From assembly GCA_030151635.1 (NCBI GenBank), contig JASLDF010000145.1, positions 1-8,327 on the forward strand: a stretch of DNA of 8,327 nt, written 5' to 3'. Origin of the DNA: Bacteroides sp. Lineage in GTDB: Bacteria; Bacteroidota; Bacteroidia; Bacteroidales; Bacteroidaceae. Positions 5,225-8,327 of this stretch are shown piece by piece. The first letter of the stretch is position 1. Each line of letters begins with the position of its first letter. The notes below the pieces were generated by a model. It made no database searches, was not told the origin of the DNA, and was given only the letters and a program-made list of their open reading frames with translations. A program made the translations under genes and the position numbers.

Positions 5225-7528
5225 TTAGTTCAATATTTTAAAACGAGCAAAACGAAGTAATAATTGCTTCGTACCCACATTTTCAAAAGCAATAGTGGCT
5301 TTGGCATTATCACCTGCTCCATCTATGGCTTCTACAACACCTATACCAAATCGCTCATGTTCCACACGCTTGCCTACTACAAGATCTGTAAATAAGTTAA
5401 GATTAGATGATGAATTTGCTGGAGGTAACGACTGGACACGTTTTAATGTTCGGTTATCCGTGCTTGATTGTGGATTTAAATTATTCCTATTTTCTAATTT
5501 ACGAGCTATTTGATCTTTCATTCGAGAAGCAGAATCAACAACTTGCTTGCCCAAAGCTACTCCATAAGCAGCTTTAACGTATTGTCCATCAATTTCTGAT
5601 AAGAAACAGCTGGGCTTACCAAACTCTAATTTACCATAACGACTTCTGCTTTTGGCATAAGTCAACACACAAGTCTCTTCAGCACGCGTTAAAGCTACAT
5701 AGAACAAGCGTCTTTCTTCTTCCAATGCTTTTGGAGAATCACCCGACATGCTACTTGGGAATAAATCATTCTCAAGACCTACCACAAATACATTTCTAAA
5801 CTCAAGCCCTTTTGAAGCATGAATCGTCATTAACGTTACTTTGTTGTAATCGTCTTCCGAATCACTATCTTGATCTGTCAATAAAGAGACTTCTGATAGG
5901 AAGTCGTATAAATAGATTCCTTCTTGTCCTTCTTCAATTCTCGAAGAGCAATATTCACTTAACCCATTCGCCAATTCATCAATATTTTCTTTGCGGGCTA
6001 AATTCTCGGGAGAGTTATCTAATAAGATTTCAGTCATCACACCAGACTCTCTTATTATTTTAGTTCCCAATTCATATGCATTAAGGGTTTCCACCTCACT
6101 TTTAAAAGACTCAATTAGCTCTACAAAACCTTGAATCTTAGCATGGGTTCCTTTATTGATGCTTACACCATAAGTTAGAGGTTCGGTAACCACTTCCCAG
6201 TAACTTACTTCATTGCGAATTGCTGCTTCTGCTAGTTTACTAAGCGTAGTAGCTCCTATTCCACGTGTTGGATAATTTATAATACGCTTTAAAGCCTCTT
6301 CGTCTTTAGGATTAACGACCAAACGGAAATAAGAAATAATGTCTTTTATCTCTTTACGCTGATAGAATGACAAACCTCCATAAATTTTATAGGGTATTGC
6401 ACGTTTACGAAAAGCCTCTTCAAACAGACGACTTTGAGCATTCGTACGGTAAAGTATAGCAAAATCTGCATACTCACCATCTTGGGCAACCTTTAAATCT
6501 TTAATTAGTTTTGCAACAATCTCTGCTTCTTCGGTATCACTATAAGCTTGATGGATTTGAATTTTATTACCCTCCATATTTTCAGAAAACACTTCTTTTG
6601 GAATTTGCTGCACGTTCTTTTTAATAAGACTATTTGCTGCAGCTACAATATTCTGAGTTGAACGGTAATTCTGTTCTAGCTTGAAGGTCCTAGCTCCTTT
6701 AAATGTTTCTGTAAATTCAAGGATATTATCAATATCAGCACCACGAAAAGAATAAATACTTTGAGCATCATCGCCTACAACACATATTTTTTGATAATTT
6801 CCTGCCAACTGTTGCACTACACAGTGTTGTGCAAAGTTTGTATCCTGGTACTCATCAACCAAAATGTATTTAAACTGTTCTTGATATTTCTTTAGAATTT
6901 GTTCGTTATCCCTAAATAAAAGAAACGTTTGGAACAACAAATCATCAAAATCAAGGGCATCTGCAGCTCTACACCTATCCCAATATCTGCGATAAATATC
7001 ACGAACTGCAGGCATATTCATTGCCGAATCTCTTTCAAAAGCATTCCTATTCGTTGCATATGCTGCAGGAGTTATTAAATGATTTTTTGCTTGAGAAATT
7101 AAATTCAACACAGCTGCTGGTTTATACTCCTTATCACTAAGCTGCATCTCTTTTATTATTGTTTTTACCAAACTACGACTATCACTCGTATCGTAGATTG
7201 TGAAGCTAGAGTTCATATTTAGAGCTTCAGACTCCGTGCGAAGTATACGGCTAAATATAGAGTGGAAAGTTCCCATCCATAAATAGCGAGCACGCTCACT
7301 ACCAACTATCCTGCCAATACGCTCTTTCATTTCCCGAGCAGCTTTATTAGTAAATGTTAAAGATAGTATATTCCAAGGTGCCAATCCTTGCTCTAGTAAA
7401 TAGGCTATTTTATAAGTCAAAACACGAGTTTTACCAGAACCTGCCCCAGCAATAACAAGCGAAGGGCCATCTATGTATAAAACTGCATCTTTTTGACTGG
7501 GATTTAATTCATCTATATAATTGGGCAT
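5225..7528 (-). CDS. uvrD: UvrD/PcrA-family ATP-dependent DNA helicase
   Basis: This 767-residue superfamily 1A 3'-5' helicase acts in nucleotide-excision and mismatch repair and in clearing stalled complexes from DNA. All core motifs are present and intact: Q motif LNPSQKDAV (8-16), Walker A AGAGSGKT (27-34), motif Ia LTFTNKAAREM (57-67), GTFHS (86-90), motif II DEYQDT (225-230), motif III VGDDAQSIYSFRG (251-263), motif IV NYRST (287-291), motif V TIHASKGLEF (568-577) and motif VI EERRLFYVALTRA (604-616). A low-complexity Asn/Ser linker (about 680-712) leads to a C-terminal Tudor-like module with GKRVEHERFGIGVV (719-732), the module PcrA/UvrD use to contact RNA polymerase. Length is normal. 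The start is well placed, about 12 residues before the Q-motif Gln. It could equally be named pcrA. It is the first gene of a unit with nspC. Confidence 0.96.
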   Translation of the reverse strand: MPNYIDELNPSQKDAVLYIDGPSLVIAGAGSGKTRVLTYKIAYLLEQGLAPWNILSLTFTNKAAREMKERIGRIVGSERARYLWMGTFHSIFSRILRTESEALNMNSSFTIYDTSDSRSLVKTIIKEMQLSDKEYKPAAVLNLISQAKNHLITPAAYATNRNAFERDSAMNMPAVRDIYRRYWDRCRAADALDFDDLLFQTFLLFRDNEQILKKYQEQFKYILVDEYQDTNFAQHCVVQQLAGNYQKICVVGDDAQSIYSFRGADIDNILEFTETFKGARTFKLEQNYRSTQNIVAAANSLIKKNVQQIPKEVFSENMEGNKIQIHQAYSDTEEAEIVAKLIKDLKVAQDGEYADFAILYRTNAQSRLFEEAFRKRAIPYKIYGGLSFYQRKEIKDIISYFRLVVNPKDEEALKRIINYPTRGIGATTLSKLAEAAIRNEVSYWEVVTEPLTYGVSINKGTHAKIQGFVELIESFKSEVETLNAYELGTKIIRESGVMTEILLDNSPENLARKENIDELANGLSEYCSSRIEEGQEGIYLYDFLSEVSLLTDQDSDSEDDYNKVTLMTIHASKGLEFRNVFVVGLENDLFPSSMSGDSPKALEEERRLFYVALTRAEETCVLTYAKSRSRYGKLEFGKPSCFLSEIDGQYVKAAYGVALGKQVVDSASRMKDQIARKLENRNNLNPQSSTDNRTLKRVQSLPPANSSSNLNLFTDLVVGKRVEHERFGIGVVEAIDGAGDNAKATIAFENVGTKQLLLRFARFKILN

Positions 7529-7557
7529 TGTTCTCTATTATCAATGATTTTAGATTG

Positions 7558-7589
7558 CAAAGATAAAAGTTTATTATCAACACAACGAA
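7558..7589 (-). promoter_or_regulatory. Promoter of the helicase-nspC unit (TTCG-20-TATCTTTG)
   Basis: On the minus strand TATCTTTG (7565-7558) is a perfect -7 element. A one-mismatch -33 element, TTCG (7589-7586), lies 20 bp upstream. The start would fall near 7551, giving a leader of about 23 nt before the helicase ATG. It lacks the CGC block found after the -7 of the stable-RNA promoters in this window. Confidence 0.65.
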
Positions 7590-7621
7590 CATTTTATTTA
7601 TTCTGATGTTATGTATATAGT

Positions 7622-7637
7622 TTCAATCAAAATTGAA
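7622..7637 (+). repeat. Perfect inverted repeat upstream of sodB
   Basis: Arms TTCAAT (7622-7627) and ATTGAA (7632-7637) flank CAAA in the short region between the helicase promoter and sodB. The arms are A/T-rich and have no T-run after them, so this is not a terminator. It could be an operator or a leader hairpin. I found no convincing -33/-7 pair for sodB, so its position relative to the promoter is unknown. Confidence 0.35.
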
Positions 7638-7678
7638 CTTTTATGAATACATTATTAATGTCTTTAATTATTACAACT

Positions 7679-8263
7679 ATGAATATTTTCGAATTACCAA
7701 AATTACCATATGCAAATGGTGCGTTAGATCCAGTTATTAGTGAAGCAACAATCAATTTCCACCACGGAAAACACCTGCTTAACTACGTTAACACATTGAA
7801 CACACTTGTTAAAGGTACAGAATTTGAAGGTAAAGATATTGAACACGTAGTTAAACATGCTCCTGAAGGACCGATGTACAACAATGCTGGTCAAGTTCTA
7901 AACCACTCACTATATTTCCTACAATTCAATCCAAAACCAAAAAGCGACAAACCAGCAGGTAAACTAGCAGAAGCTATTAACCGTGATTTCGGTAGCTTTG
8001 AAAACTTCAAAGAAGAATTCAACAAAGCATCTGTAACACTATTCGGTTCTGGCTGGTCATGGCTATCAGTTAACAAAGAAGGAAAACTAGTAATTACAAA
8101 AGAAACTAATGGTGGCAACCCTGTTCGTTCAGGCCTTAAACCACTTCTAGGATTCGATGTTTGGGAACACTCATACTACCTAGACTACCAAAATAGAAGA
8201 GCTGACCACATCAGTGCTTTATGGAGCATTATCGATTGGGAAGTTGTAGAAAAACGCTTCTAA
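7679..8263 (+). CDS. sodB: Superoxide dismutase, Fe or Fe/Mn (cambialistic) type
   Basis: This 194-residue cytoplasmic enzyme converts superoxide to oxygen and hydrogen peroxide, important for an anaerobe exposed to air. The four metal ligands are visible: His28 (FHHGKH), His76 (NNAGQVLNH), Asp160 and His164 (DVWEHSYY). The outer-sphere Gln72 in NNAGQ is the Fe-type position, while Gly158 before FDVWEH is the residue seen in Mn and cambialistic enzymes such as that of Porphyromonas gingivalis. I chose ATG 7679 because MNIFELPKLPYA matches the usual N-terminus and family length. An in-frame ATG at 7643 would add a hydrophobic MNTLLMSLIITT. Neither start has a clear Shine-Dalgarno sequence. The gene is transcribed divergently from the helicase, appears monocistronic, and is followed by a strong terminator. 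Confidence 0.95.
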   Translation: MNIFELPKLPYANGALDPVISEATINFHHGKHLLNYVNTLNTLVKGTEFEGKDIEHVVKHAPEGPMYNNAGQVLNHSLYFLQFNPKPKSDKPAGKLAEAINRDFGSFENFKEEFNKASVTLFGSGWSWLSVNKEGKLVITKETNGGNPVRSGLKPLLGFDVWEHSYYLDYQNRRADHISALWSIIDWEVVEKRF

Positions 8264-8282
8264 TTTTTAGGTTTTAATTAAT

Positions 8283-8324
8283 AAACAAAGGGCGTGTCAT
8301 TTATTTGACACGCCCTTTGTTTTT
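8283..8324 (+). terminator. Intrinsic terminator of sodB
   Basis: A perfect 17-bp stem (8283-8299 with 8306-8322), with GC-rich core GGGCGTGTC, encloses a 6-nt loop. On the plus strand it leads into TTTT (8321-8324). It begins 19 bp after the sodB stop. The A-rich left flank means it could also stop transcripts arriving from the right. Confidence 0.9.
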
Positions 8325-8327
8325 ATG

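Noticed and set aside
5295..6063. Open frames on the plus strand opposite the helicase
   Set aside because: They are antisense to a conserved coding region, short, and show no recognisable domain or start signals.
7891..8118. Minus-strand open frame within sodB
   Set aside because: It is antisense to the dismutase and its composition reflects the conserved gene on the other strand.
1..8327. A novel defence, mobile or biosynthetic system
   Set aside because: All sizeable frames are accounted for by housekeeping or regulatory genes; no transposase, integrase, toxin-antitoxin pair, repeat array or attachment site could be seen.

Overview
The window looks like core chromosome from a low-GC member of the Bacteroidales (Bacteroides-like). 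The evidence is the repeated promoter type TTTG - 19/20 bp - TAnnTTTG, weak or absent Shine-Dalgarno sequences, long A/T-rich intergenic stretches, a LytS/LytTR pair, a Bacteroides/Porphyromonas-like iron superoxide dismutase, and a carboxynorspermidine/carboxyspermidine decarboxylase. The species cannot be named from this sequence alone.

Layout, left to right. Positions 1-278 carry two tandem promoters on the minus strand that fire off the left edge into what resembles an rRNA-operon leader. Positions 279-775 hold no gene I can support. An outer-membrane beta-barrel protein with a signal peptide (776-1687, minus) is divergent from a two-gene operon (plus) encoding a membrane LytS-type histidine kinase and a LytTR response regulator, joined by an ATGA overlap. 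A hairpin with a long T-run on the minus strand (3624-3663) separates that operon from a convergent tRNA cluster, transcribed Tyr(GTA)-Gly(GCC)-Leu(GAG) from a consensus promoter at 3992-4022. Then come nspC and, upstream of it in the same minus-strand unit, a UvrD/PcrA helicase with its own promoter at 7558-7589. Divergent from the helicase is sodB (plus), closed by a 17-bp-stem terminator at the right edge.

How the genes work together: the kinase and regulator should form one signalling pathway, and the divergent barrel gene is the obvious local candidate target, though this is inference. The helicase (DNA repair), nspC (polyamine synthesis) and sodB (superoxide defence) are housekeeping genes without an evident common pathway.

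I found no mobile element, CRISPR array, phage or defence island and no convincing undescribed system. The most distinctive signal is a 15-nt sequence, TACYTTTGCANNCGC, shared by the three promoters that appear to serve stable RNAs and extending past the -7 element. Second is a pair of CAACTA repeats one helical turn apart between the barrel gene and the kinase gene.
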